Assembly: GCF_963378095.1 (NCBI RefSeq)
Contig: NZ_OY726397.1
Coordinates: forward strand, 5,022,001-5,086,000
Source of the DNA: Mycolicibacterium sp. MU0053
GTDB lineage: Bacteria > Actinomycetota > Actinomycetes > Mycobacteriales > Mycobacteriaceae
Length of the DNA: 64,000 bases
Direction: 5' to 3'
In this document: positions 8,152 through 16,075 of the stretch, piece by piece
Layout of the letters: every line of letters starts with the position of its first letter
Position numbering within the stretch: the stretch's first letter is position 1
The notes under the pieces: model-generated
What the model was told of the DNA's origin: nothing
The model's database searches: none
The model's input: the letters and a program-made list of their open reading frames with translations, nothing else
Made by a program: the position numbers and the translations under genes

Positions 8152-9422
8152 GAGAGTTCTCCGATCTGTTTGCGAAGCCAGGCTGATTCCCAGAAGTTGG
8201 TGCTCTGCGCCAACAGCGCCTCGTGGGCGGCCTTCACCACCGATCGAGCGCCGGGGTGGGCACGGTCGGCATTGAGGACGATCTCGCCCAGATGGATGGC
8301 GCGCAGGGGCTCACCGGCGGCGAGTAGCCGATCGGCGCGCTCACTGAGCGCGTCAGCGCCGGCCAGTTCGACCACGTCCGCGCTGACCGATTCCGGTCCC
8401 ACGGAATACAACTCGGTGGCGGAGCGGCGGTGGAACCAGCCGTTGTAGGTCTCCCAGATGGCCCGGACGTTCCAGCTGACCTTCCCGTATCCCTCGCCGA
8501 CCTCCAGGTGTGGCGGCAGCACGATCTGTGCCATGGCGTCGCGGACGTCATCGCCGGCGTTCATCGCCGCGACGGTTTCGTCGTGCAGGTACTGGACGGC
8601 GTCGCGCAGCCGGATCAGCTCGGCGTTGATCCGGGCCGCCCCGCGGATCGGCTCGAAGTGACCGGTAAGCAAGGCCTCGGGTTGCAGTTGCCGTACCCGC
8701 TCATAGGAGTCGACGGCCGTCAGGGCGTCACGATAACGGTCACCACGCATGGTCACCAGGTTCGGGATGTGCCCGAATACCGGGCCGAAGAGGTTGCTAC
8801 ACAGGCAAACCCGCTCGTCCGGCAGCCACACGACCATCGAATCAGTTGTTTCGCCACCCGGGGTGGCGATCAATTGCATCTTCCGGCTGCCGACCTCCAA
8901 CGACAAGATGTCGTCGACAATGACGTCCGGGTTCGGGACCGCTTGTGCGGGCAGCACCTGGCCGAATCGCTGCTGGATGCCGGCGACCGTGGCGCTGATC
9001 TTGTCCATGAACGCGAACGCGGTGTTTCTGGCCCGGTGCATCAACAGCCGGTCGGTGTCGTCGCGCCACATTTCCCAATTGGCCTGCGCGACAACCTGTG
9101 TTCCCGGTTCACGGAACACGTCAGTGCCGCCGACGTGATCGGGATGACCCTGGGTGTAGATGATGTAACGGACCGGGCTGTCGTCCACCGCATCGAAGTT
9201 GGCTTTGTGCACCGGCGCCTCGAACCCCATGCCGGTGTTCACCACAATCCGGCCGTCACCGGTCGTGAGCAGATAGGAGTTCGTCAGCCCCGGCGACATC
9301 CAGATTCCGGGCGCTACCTCTTGAGCCTCAGTTGCCGAGGCACCGGCCAGTTCTTCCACACCTGGCCTGCTGCGGTGCAGCGGTGCGAAGTCATGCAGGC
9401 CGTCGTCGGTCATCGTCGTCAC
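8148..9422 (-). CDS. Metallo-beta-lactamase protein with alkyl-sulfatase-type dimerisation domain
   Basis: A 424-residue protein. The N-terminal half is an MBL fold (TNSYLLTTGDGRIVVNTGMG, then TQGHPDHVGG at residues 90-99). The C-terminal half has the helical layout of the alkyl-sulfatase dimerisation domain (SWNVRAIWETYNGWFHRR...). SdsA1-type alkyl sulfatases hydrolyse sulfate esters using two zinc ions. Here the usual first His of H-x-H-x-D-H is Gln91, while His93, Asp95 and His96 are kept, so metal binding or reaction may differ from true sulfatases. It is coupled by 4-bp overlaps to the sulfotransferase upstream and the SDR downstream, and is therefore part of one operon. A hydrolase or lyase acting on a sulfate or other ester is the best guess. 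Confidence 0.75.
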   Translation of the reverse strand: MTTMTDDGLHDFAPLHRSRPGVEELAGASATEAQEVAPGIWMSPGLTNSYLLTTGDGRIVVNTGMGFEAPVHKANFDAVDDSPVRYIIYTQGHPDHVGGTDVFREPGTQVVAQANWEMWRDDTDRLLMHRARNTAFAFMDKISATVAGIQQRFGQVLPAQAVPNPDVIVDDILSLEVGSRKMQLIATPGGETTDSMVVWLPDERVCLCSNLFGPVFGHIPNLVTMRGDRYRDALTAVDSYERVRQLQPEALLTGHFEPIRGAARINAELIRLRDAVQYLHDETVAAMNAGDDVRDAMAQIVLPPHLEVGEGYGKVSWNVRAIWETYNGWFHRRSATELYSVGPESVSADVVELAGADALSERADRLLAAGEPLRAIHLGEIVLNADRAHPGARSVVKAAHEALLAQSTNFWESAWLRKQIGELS

Positions 9423-10693
9423 CGCTGCTTCCCGCCGATGGGTTCGGCGCGAACGTCGAACTTGTCGAAATAGAAATCGAAGCGGCTGCGGATCTCGTCG
9501 GGACTGCGGCCGAAGTGTTTCTCCAGGTCGTAGGCGATGCGACCGTGCTTGCCGCGCGGATTCCCGGACAGATACTGGTTGAACGCGGCCCGGGTGTCAT
9601 TCGGCAGGTCGACTCCGCCGCGCTGGTAGAGCTGCTCGAGGAACGGGATCTCGTTGCCGTTGAGGTGATGGAAGGAGATGTCGATGCTGCGCTCGGCCGG
9701 TACCAGGTCGCGGTCCCGGACGCACGCGCCCAGGAGCCGCTCCACCCGGTCGACCCAATAGTTGATGACCCAGTCGGTGTCCACCTTCTCGCGGCGGATC
9801 CGATCGCCGTAGGCCATCAGCGTGACGGTCGACTGGATGACGGCCACAGGGTCGCGATGCGTGAACGCGAAGGTCGCATCCGGGAACACCTCCAGCAAGG
9901 CTGGAATCTGCTCACAGTGCTGCGGGGCCTTCAGCACCCAGGTCTGCGGGCCGCGCAGGAAGGTCAAAGCCTTGAGCACATTCTTCAGGTAGCCGTAGTG
10001 TTTGACCTGATCCAACCCGAGGTAATAGTCCCGCCATTGCGGCACCTGTGCGTACCACTCCACGATGTAGTTGGAAAAGTCGAGGTCGAGTTCGATCTCT
10101 TCCTCGATGGCTTCCGGGTACCGGTCATGGACGGCCATCGCAATGGGCATGAATTCCTTGACGAAGCCGTACTCGTCGGCGGTGCGCTGGTACCGGGGAT
10201 CGATGCCGTTGGGGCCGGCAGCTTCGCCGTGGATCGGGAACGGTTCGCGGCTCTCCCAGTACGGCAACGCCCGACGGCGGCCATCGGCGGCAATGAGATT
10301 CACGAAGTGCGTGGTGCCAGAGCGCGGCATGCCGATGACGATGAACGGCTTCTCGATTTCGATGTCTTCGATCTCGGGATACCGACGCATCAGATCGGTG
10401 AACAGCACCCGGTTCCGCAACAAGCGGACCGACCTCTCCCGCAGGGTCATCCGCGACAGCGAGTTGAGATTGTCGGCGTCGATGGCTCCGAAGTGCACCG
10501 CAAGCCGCTCGCGGAATTCACCGTCGAGGCCTGCACCGTCGAATCCCCGTACCCCGGAAGACTGGACAGCCTCATCGAGGATGGTGTCGATGTCGAAGTC
10601 GACCTCCATCCCCTCGGTGGCGTCCAAGACTTGCCGCTGCAGGTCGGTCAGCTGGGGATCACGAAGATCGTCGACACAGTACACCTCGGTCAT
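9419..10693 (-). CDS. Sulfotransferase-family protein
   Basis: A 424-residue protein with the 5'-phosphosulfate loop GMPRSGTTHFVN (PRSGTT at about residues 123-128) and the downstream region WVLKAPQHCEQIPALLEVFPDA, as in mycobacterial sulfotransferase-family (Stf-type) proteins, which move sulfate from PAPS to an acceptor. I chose ATG 10693 over an ATG six codons upstream because AGGAGAG lies directly before it. It heads the leftward operon. A consensus-like promoter and a perfect palindrome lie 36-91 bp upstream of the start. The family also includes proteins without proven sulfotransferase activity, so the acceptor and even the reaction are open. Confidence 0.78.
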   Translation of the reverse strand: MTEVYCVDDLRDPQLTDLQRQVLDATEGMEVDFDIDTILDEAVQSSGVRGFDGAGLDGEFRERLAVHFGAIDADNLNSLSRMTLRERSVRLLRNRVLFTDLMRRYPEIEDIEIEKPFIVIGMPRSGTTHFVNLIAADGRRRALPYWESREPFPIHGEAAGPNGIDPRYQRTADEYGFVKEFMPIAMAVHDRYPEAIEEEIELDLDFSNYIVEWYAQVPQWRDYYLGLDQVKHYGYLKNVLKALTFLRGPQTWVLKAPQHCEQIPALLEVFPDATFAFTHRDPVAVIQSTVTLMAYGDRIRREKVDTDWVINYWVDRVERLLGACVRDRDLVPAERSIDISFHHLNGNEIPFLEQLYQRGGVDLPNDTRAAFNQYLSGNPRGKHGRIAYDLEKHFGRSPDEIRSRFDFYFDKFDVRAEPIGGKQR

Positions 10694-10728
10694 GCACTCT
10701 CCTGGGTCCAATTCGCATAAGCGTGGAA

Positions 10729-10784
10729 CTAATCAACCAGTTGATTAGTGAGCTGAGACTATGACTTGGCTCACGCGGAGTCAA
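10729..10784 (-). promoter_or_regulatory. Promoter and palindromic operator of the leftward catabolic operon
   Basis: Read on the minus strand: TTGACT (10784-10779), a 17-bp spacer, TAGTCT (10761-10756), then the perfect palindrome CTAATCAAC-CA-GTTGATTAG (10748-10729). The palindrome begins about where transcription would start, so a bound repressor would block the polymerase. The core AATCAA-N4-TTGATT recurs at 12337-12352 and in a weaker form at 10848-10863. A TetR- or MarR-type regulator is the usual binder of such sites; none is encoded in this window. Confidence 0.65.
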
Positions 10785-10808
10785 GGCCTGCGGCGCGGGC
10801 ACCGAGAC

Positions 10809-10863
10809 TTGACGCGGCACTTTCCGGGACCCTATCGTGCTCGAATCAATCGTATGGTTGATT
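10809..10863 (+). promoter_or_regulatory. Promoter and operator-like site of the rightward SDR gene
   Basis: TTGACG (10809-10814), an 18-bp spacer and TATCGT (10833-10838) form a plausible SigA-type promoter. AATCAA (10844-10849) follows, and TTGATT at 10858-10863. Two readings are possible: AATCAA-N8-TTGATT, or AATCGT-N4-TTGATT (10848-10863), a degenerate version of the neighbouring palindrome. The start codon at 10940 would leave an untranslated leader of roughly 90 bases with no structure that I recognise. Confidence 0.5.
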
Positions 10864-10939
10864 TCGACGCGGTTCGTCTCGACCGGGACGCCGGCGTCGG
10901 CTTCCCGCACCCCGGTGCCGCAAACAAAGGCTCTCCGAC

Positions 10940-11752
10940 ATGCAGACAGGCTTGGAACACCGGACCGTGCTGGTCACTGGCGGCAACGCCAACATCGGCC
11001 GCGGCATCGCGCTGGCTTTCGCCGCGGAAAGCGCCAATGTTGTCATCGTGGGTCGAGATCATGACCAGGGCGCCAAGGTCTGCACCGCGGCCCGGGCGGC
11101 CGGCGCGAATGCGGCGCTCTGGCAACACTGCGACGTCACCGACCATTTGGCGGTCATGGAAATGGTTGCCGCCGTGCAGGACCGGTTCGGCGGGGTCGAC
11201 GTGCTCGTCAATGGGGTCGGCGGCAATGTGGGCATGGATGAGTTCGCCAAGTCCGCGCCCGAGACCTGGCGTCAGGACATCGATCTGAACATCATGTCGA
11301 CCCTCAACTGCACGCACGCCGTACTACCTTCGATGATTGCCCGGCAACACGGTCGCGTCATCAACATCGGATCGACCTCGGGGATTGTCGGGGACCCGCT
11401 GCTTGCGGTGTACTCGGCGATGAAGGGCGCGGTGCACTCCTTCACCACGGTTTTGGCCAAAGAGGTCGGCCGATACGGCGTCACCGTCAACGCGATCGCA
11501 CCCTACTCCACCTTCCCCGACGGGGACGATGCCGTCAGTTCTGGCAGTCGGTGGCACCCCGACGGTGTGTTCGCGCGACTCATGGTCGATCGCGCGGCCG
11601 AACTGACCTCGATCGGGCGCCGCACGGTGCTGGCGCGCCAGTTCGCCTACCCCAGCGAGGTCGGCGCGGCTGCCGTCTACCTGGCCTCGGATGCCGCCGC
11701 TTTCGTGACTGCTCAAGTGCTGTCCGTCGACGGCGGAACACAAATTGCTTAA
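10940..11752 (+). CDS. SDR-family oxidoreductase
   Basis: A 270-residue SDR: TGGNANIGRGIALAF cofactor loop, Arg at the end of strand 2 (IVGRDH, favouring NADP), Ser in IGSTSGIVG, and Tyr-x3-Lys in YSAMKGA. The C-terminal VDGG ending is typical. A longer loop (YSTFPDGDDAVSSGSRWHPDG) sits where the substrate-binding flap usually lies. It is the first gene of the rightward unit, and the VOC gene follows after 16 bp. It probably handles an alcohol/ketone step of the same pathway as the other SDRs in the island. The substrate is not predictable. Confidence 0.84.
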   Translation: MQTGLEHRTVLVTGGNANIGRGIALAFAAESANVVIVGRDHDQGAKVCTAARAAGANAALWQHCDVTDHLAVMEMVAAVQDRFGGVDVLVNGVGGNVGMDEFAKSAPETWRQDIDLNIMSTLNCTHAVLPSMIARQHGRVINIGSTSGIVGDPLLAVYSAMKGAVHSFTTVLAKEVGRYGVTVNAIAPYSTFPDGDDAVSSGSRWHPDGVFARLMVDRAAELTSIGRRTVLARQFAYPSEVGAAAVYLASDAAAFVTAQVLSVDGGTQIA

Positions 11753-11768
11753 CCGAATGGAGTACAAC

Positions 11769-12293
11769 ATGCGACCATCCCCCATATCGGGACCCATCCG
11801 GCAGATCGGCTATGTGGTACCCGATTTGGAATCAGCACTGCAGTCCTGGTTGGCCGCTGGAGTGGGGCCGTGGTTTGTGCTGAGCAACCTGACGCAACGC
11901 GCCCAGTACCGCGGCAGCACCTGCGAGGTCAATTGCTCTATCGCACTGGCCAATAGCGGCCCGCTGCAGATTGAGCTGATCCAGCAACACGACGACACCC
12001 CCAGCGTCTACACCGAGTTCCTTGCCGACGGGGAGGGCTTTCATCAGCTGGCATATTGGCCCGAGGATTTCGATGCGGCGCTGGACGCCGTGGAGAAGGC
12101 CGGCTGGCCGGTCCTCTGGCGGGGTGGCGAGGACAGCGGCGTGCCCTACGCCTACGTCGAACCTCCCGGCGGGCCCGCCGCCGTCATCGAGTTGATGGAA
12201 CTCAACGACGTCACCCGTGGGCTGGCTCAGCTGGTGGGCGATGCCGCCGAAAGCTGGGACGGCAGCACCGATCCGATCCGGGCGATGAACTGA
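11769..12293 (+). CDS. VOC-family (glyoxalase/dioxygenase fold) protein
   Basis: A 174-residue protein with the vicinal-oxygen-chelate fold: GPIRQIGYVVPDLESAL opens the first beta-alpha-beta-beta-beta unit, GEGFHQLAYWPEDF gives a candidate His metal ligand, and AVIELMEL gives a Glu. I chose ATG 11769 because GGAG lies 6 bases before it; TTG 11745 and ATG 11757 are in frame but overlap or abut the SDR stop. VOC members include glyoxalases, methylmalonyl-CoA epimerases and ring-cleaving dioxygenases. The length and single-unit layout fit the glyoxalase/epimerase type better than extradiol enzymes. It probably belongs to the SDR transcript. Confidence 0.75.
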   Translation: MRPSPISGPIRQIGYVVPDLESALQSWLAAGVGPWFVLSNLTQRAQYRGSTCEVNCSIALANSGPLQIELIQQHDDTPSVYTEFLADGEGFHQLAYWPEDFDAALDAVEKAGWPVLWRGGEDSGVPYAYVEPPGGPAAVIELMELNDVTRGLAQLVGDAAESWDGSTDPIRAMN

Positions 12294-12303
12294 GGCACCC
12301 CTC

Positions 12304-12352
12304 TTGACGGGGTGTGTCGCACGCCATACTCTGTTCAATCAATCACTTGATT
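12304..12352 (+). promoter_or_regulatory. Promoter and operator before the E1-alpha gene
   Basis: TTGACG (12304-12309), 17 bp, TACTCT (12327-12332), then AATCAA-TCAC-TTGATT (12337-12352). The layout and the core palindrome match those at 10729-10784 and 10809-10863. The distance from the TTGACG start to AATCAA is 33 bp here and 35 bp at the other rightward promoter. This suggests that the E1/Rieske unit has its own promoter under the same regulator. Confidence 0.55.
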
Positions 12353-12391
12353 AATTCCCATTCGTCGCTATCGAGGAAGTGCATCAGCCCG

Positions 12392-13381
12392 ATGACCACC
12401 ACCGAAACCCGCCTCGGCCAGGATGTGCTGGTCGGTATCTACCGCACCGCCGCACGCATCCTGGCGTTCGACGAGACTTACCGCGCCCAGATGATGAGCG
12501 GCAAGTTCGCCGGCATGTATTACTCCCCGCGTGGACAGGAGTTCGCCGCGGCATCGGTGGCAGCCCATCTACGGCGCACCGACTTCGTCGTGACGACCTA
12601 TCGCGGTTTGCACGACCAGATCGCCAAAGGGGTTCCGTTGCGGGACCTGTGGGCGGAGTACCTGGGCCGGGCGGCGGGCACATGTCGGGGCAAAGGCGGA
12701 CCAATGCACGTCACCTCGCCCGAACATGGGCTCATGGTCACCACGGGAGTCGTGGGGTCGGGACTGCCGATCGCGAACGGTCTCGCACTGGCCGCCAAGA
12801 TGCGCGGCACCGACCAGGTCACCGTCGTCAACTTCGGGGACGGAGCCAGCAATATCGGCGCCTTCCACGAGGCCCTCAACCTCGCATCCCTATGGCAGCT
12901 ACCGGTGATCTTCGTCTGTCAGAACAACAAGTGGGCCGAGTACACGCCCCTGGCCGGCGGCACCACGGTGGCCAATATCGCCGACCGGGCCGCGGCGTAC
13001 TCCATGCCCGGAGTGACCGTCGACGGCAACGACCCCACTGTGCTCTGCGGGGCGGCCGGGGAGGCGATCGAGCGGGCCCGCGGCGGCGGAGGGCCGACCC
13101 TGCTGGAAGCTGTCACCTATCGGTTCTGCGGCCACTACTTCGGCGACCAGAGCGAGTACATTCCGGCCGAAGAGTTGGCCACCGCCAATGCCGCCGATCC
13201 GATTCCGATCTTCCGCCAGCGCCTGCTCGACGAGTTCGGTGTTGCCGCAGCCGAACTCGACTCCATCGACGAGCAGGCCCAAAAAGAGGTCGACGACGCC
13301 GCCGAGTGGGCATTCGAGCAGCCCCTGCCCCAACTCTCAGAACTCACCACAGACGTCTACGCAACGGAGACCGCGCGATGA
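12392..13381 (+). CDS. Thiamine-diphosphate-dependent dehydrogenase E1, alpha subunit
   Basis: A 329-residue protein resembling the E1-alpha of acetoin, pyruvate or branched-chain 2-oxoacid dehydrogenases. The ThDP motif runs from GDGASNIGAFHEALN (about residue 149) to CQNNKWAEY. RGKGGPMHV and the phosphorylation-loop-like SEYIPAEEL are also present. I place the start at ATG 12392, with GAGGAAG upstream; an in-frame start at 12314 would run through the operator. The stop overlaps the E1-beta start by 4 bp. With E1-beta it would decarboxylate a 2-oxo compound or cleave a diketone and pass the acyl group to the lipoyl protein encoded two genes downstream. Confidence 0.87.
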   Translation: MTTTETRLGQDVLVGIYRTAARILAFDETYRAQMMSGKFAGMYYSPRGQEFAAASVAAHLRRTDFVVTTYRGLHDQIAKGVPLRDLWAEYLGRAAGTCRGKGGPMHVTSPEHGLMVTTGVVGSGLPIANGLALAAKMRGTDQVTVVNFGDGASNIGAFHEALNLASLWQLPVIFVCQNNKWAEYTPLAGGTTVANIADRAAAYSMPGVTVDGNDPTVLCGAAGEAIERARGGGGPTLLEAVTYRFCGHYFGDQSEYIPAEELATANAADPIPIFRQRLLDEFGVAAAELDSIDEQAQKEVDDAAEWAFEQPLPQLSELTTDVYATETAR

Positions 13382-14373
13382 GCACCGCAACCGCCCCCAG
13401 CACCATGATGATGATCGATGCCATCCGCGATGCGCTCGACGTCGCGCTCGACCTCGACGATGCGGTCTTCCAACTCGGCGAGGACATTCAGGATCCCAAA
13501 GGTGGCGGCTTCGGTGTCCACAAGGGACTCGAGACCAAGTACGGTTCCGAACGGATCCGGTGCACACCGATCAGCGAGCAGGCCATCATGGGCGCCGCGA
13601 TCGGCGCCGCCATGGCAGGTATGCGGCCGGTGGCCGAGATCATGCTGATGAACTTCATCTCGGTCGCCGCCGACCAGTTGTTCAACCATGCCGCCAAGTT
13701 GCGGTACATGTCCGGCGGCGCCACCCCGATCCCGCTGACCGTGCGTACCACCACCGGCGCCGGAGCCGGGTTCGGGGCACAGCACTCCGACATGCTCGAG
13801 GCCGCGCTCATACACACGCCCGGCCTCAAAGTCGTAGTACCGTCGACCGCCGCCGACGCCAAGGGGCTGCTGCTGTCGGCGATCTTCGACGACGACCCCG
13901 TCGTAGTCGTCGAGATGAGCAGCCTGTACTTCGGTGTCCGCGACGAGGTGCCCGCCGGTGACTACCGCGTGCCCCTCGGGCAGGCGCGTATCGCGCGCGC
14001 AGGCACCGACCTGACGCTGATCACCTACGGCAAACAGGTGCTCGACTGCCTGGCCGTCGCCGAGCAGCTTGCCGCCGAGGGTATTTCGGTGGAGGTGATC
14101 GATCTGCGGACCCTGCAGCCGCTCGACACCCACGCCATATTCACGTCAGTATCCAAGACCCGGCGCGCCGTGGTCGTGCACGAGGCCGTCACCCGCGGCG
14201 GCTTCGGGGCCGAACTGAGCGCGCAGATTCATTCCGAGCTCTTCGGCGAGCTGCTCGCACCGGTCGGCCGGGTCGGCGGCGCGGACACCCCGGTGCCCTA
14301 TGCCTCCTCGCTCGAACAGAGTTTTCTGCCCACCAGCCGTATCGAACCGGCGATCCGCGCCGTCCTCGGCTAA
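13378..14373 (+). CDS. Thiamine-diphosphate-dependent dehydrogenase E1, beta subunit
   Basis: A 331-residue transketolase-type protein with the E1-beta order: LGEDIQDPKGGGFGVHKGL, TPISEQAIMGAAIGAAMAG, RTTTGAGAGFGAQHS, and the C-terminal transketolase domain with LRTLQPLD and HEAVTRGGFGAEL. It pairs with the preceding E1-alpha (ATGA overlap). AcoB/PdhB-type proteins have the same size. I find no E2 acyltransferase or E3 dihydrolipoyl dehydrogenase nearby, only a bare lipoyl protein, so the remaining complex components must be encoded elsewhere or are not used. Confidence 0.87.
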   Translation: MSTATAPSTMMMIDAIRDALDVALDLDDAVFQLGEDIQDPKGGGFGVHKGLETKYGSERIRCTPISEQAIMGAAIGAAMAGMRPVAEIMLMNFISVAADQLFNHAAKLRYMSGGATPIPLTVRTTTGAGAGFGAQHSDMLEAALIHTPGLKVVVPSTAADAKGLLLSAIFDDDPVVVVEMSSLYFGVRDEVPAGDYRVPLGQARIARAGTDLTLITYGKQVLDCLAVAEQLAAEGISVEVIDLRTLQPLDTHAIFTSVSKTRRAVVVHEAVTRGGFGAELSAQIHSELFGELLAPVGRVGGADTPVPYASSLEQSFLPTSRIEPAIRAVLG

Positions 14374-14391
14374 CGAAAGACAACTACCGCT

Positions 14392-14622
14392 ATGGCACAT
14401 GAAGTACGCATTCCCAAGCTGGGCGTTGCCGTCGAGCAGGGTCAGATCACCGAATGGCTCTGCGAAGACGGCGATGTCGTGGCCGCCGGCCAGGCCATCT
14501 ACGTCCTTGCCACCGACAAGACGGAGACCGAGGTCGAGAGCCCGGCCGCCGGTCGCATCGCCATCATCGGCGAAGTCGATCAGGACTACCCCGTGGGGTC
14601 AGTCGTAGCCACCATCAACTGA
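14392..14622 (+). CDS. Stand-alone lipoyl-domain protein
   Basis: A 76-residue protein that is a single biotinyl/lipoyl domain. Lys43 in the TDKTE turn is the expected lipoylation site, and VESPAAGRI is the matching second half of the fold. Full-length E2 proteins carry this domain followed by a peripheral-subunit-binding domain and a 230-residue acyltransferase core; both are missing, and the stop codon is clean. The gene lies 18 bp after E1-beta. It could act as a diffusible acyl or reducing-equivalent carrier (compare GcvH), or serve an E2 encoded elsewhere. Confidence 0.85.
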   Translation: MAHEVRIPKLGVAVEQGQITEWLCEDGDVVAAGQAIYVLATDKTETEVESPAAGRIAIIGEVDQDYPVGSVVATIN

Positions 14623-14655
14623 TTACGGGCCAGCGAGCAATACGAAAGGCACGGC

Positions 14656-16059
14656 ATGACAGCCCAACTCTCCCCCACCGAGGTCCCGGCCACCGAGCAG
14701 GCCGCGCCCTACGTTCCCCGGCACGACGTCGACACCTCCCGCGTGCCGTTTCGGTTGGCCGATGGGGTGCACCTACCTGTGCAGCGCTACTACGACCAGC
14801 ACTTCGCCGACCTCGAGTACGAGAAGATGTGGTTGCACACCTGGCAGTGGGCCTGCCGCGAAGAGGACATCCCCGAACCCGGCGACTACATCGAGTACTC
14901 GATTGTCAACAAGACCGTGATCGTGGTGCGCCAACCCGACCGCAGCATCAAGGTGCTCAACAACGTGTGCCCACATCGGGCCACCCAACTGGTCGAGCCC
15001 GCCGACTCCGGCGCCTTCGGCGGCAGCCAGATCGTCTGCCCCTTCCATGGTTGGCGTTTCGACCTCGACGGGAGTCAGAACTACATCTACTGCCGCAAGG
15101 GCTTTGCGCCAGGTTCGATCGATCCGGACACCACGCGGTTGACCGAGGTGCGGTCGGCGGTCAAGTACGGGTTCGTGTGGATCAACTTCGATGACGAGGC
15201 GCCCACCCTCGAGGAGTTCTTCGGCGATTACGACAAACACCTGGCACCCATGGCGATGGACCGGATGCGGGTGCGGTGGTGGAAGTACGCGGTTGTACCC
15301 GGCAACTGGAAGGTCGCCACGGAGGCGTTCCTCGAGGGTTACCACGTCATGCAGGCCCATCCCGAACTGGCGTTCGGTGCCACCGACGACCAATACGACG
15401 CCGACGGGATTCCCTTCTACCACCACGGCATGGGGCATGTGGACACGGCCGCACCGTTCGACCCCGAGCATCCGGAGAACTACAAGCTGCCGCCACCGCT
15501 GATCGCGGGGATGGAACCGGGGCGCTTCTTCATCGACCAGAACCAGGTCCTGTTCGAAGGAACCGACGGCTTTGCCACCGCACGTGACGAGTACATCGCC
15601 GACCGGATCCGCGACTTGCCCGATGACCAAGTGCTGTGGAAGTTCTTCGAGGAGCTCTACCGGTACGCAGAAGAGGCCGACATCCCGCTGCCGCCCATGG
15701 ATCCCAACGCTTCGACCTACGGATTCGTGTTTCCCAACCTGGTATTCCTCGGTCTCACCGGGAACCTGCTGTTCTACCGCTTCCGGCCCAATGGCACCGA
15801 TCCCAACACCGCGATCTTCGAGGCGTTCGCAATGCAGATACCGCGGCGTTGCGACATGGACAACGCGGCCCCGGAACGCGAGGGACCGCTGGAGCCGGAG
15901 GACTGGCCGTTTGTTCTGCAGCAGGACATGGGCAACATCTATCGGCAGCAGGCGGGCTACCGATCCGGGGCCATCACGCACTCCACGCTGTCACCTCGCT
16001 ACGAGCCGATGATCTTCTCGTTGCACAGCGAGATCGACCGCTACATTGCCACCACCTGA
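14656..16059 (+). CDS. Rieske non-heme iron oxygenase, alpha subunit (second copy)
   Basis: A 467-residue oxygenase with Rieske ligands Cys105, His107, Cys128 and His131 (C-x-H-x20-C-x2-H; the spacing is longer than in the first copy because of a PADSGAFGGS insertion). The iron-binding region TEAFLEGYHVMQAHPE lies in the catalytic domain. It is about 77 residues longer than the Rieske protein at 6208-7380 and clearly diverged from it, so it is not a recent duplicate. The following ferredoxin gene starts about 17 bp downstream and is a likely electron donor. The substrate is unknown; large aromatic or steroid-like substrates fit the neighbourhood. Confidence 0.88.
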   Translation: MTAQLSPTEVPATEQAAPYVPRHDVDTSRVPFRLADGVHLPVQRYYDQHFADLEYEKMWLHTWQWACREEDIPEPGDYIEYSIVNKTVIVVRQPDRSIKVLNNVCPHRATQLVEPADSGAFGGSQIVCPFHGWRFDLDGSQNYIYCRKGFAPGSIDPDTTRLTEVRSAVKYGFVWINFDDEAPTLEEFFGDYDKHLAPMAMDRMRVRWWKYAVVPGNWKVATEAFLEGYHVMQAHPELAFGATDDQYDADGIPFYHHGMGHVDTAAPFDPEHPENYKLPPPLIAGMEPGRFFIDQNQVLFEGTDGFATARDEYIADRIRDLPDDQVLWKFFEELYRYAEEADIPLPPMDPNASTYGFVFPNLVFLGLTGNLLFYRFRPNGTDPNTAIFEAFAMQIPRRCDMDNAAPEREGPLEPEDWPFVLQQDMGNIYRQQAGYRSGAITHSTLSPRYEPMIFSLHSEIDRYIATT

Positions 16060-16075
16060 ACCACCGTCGGTGACG

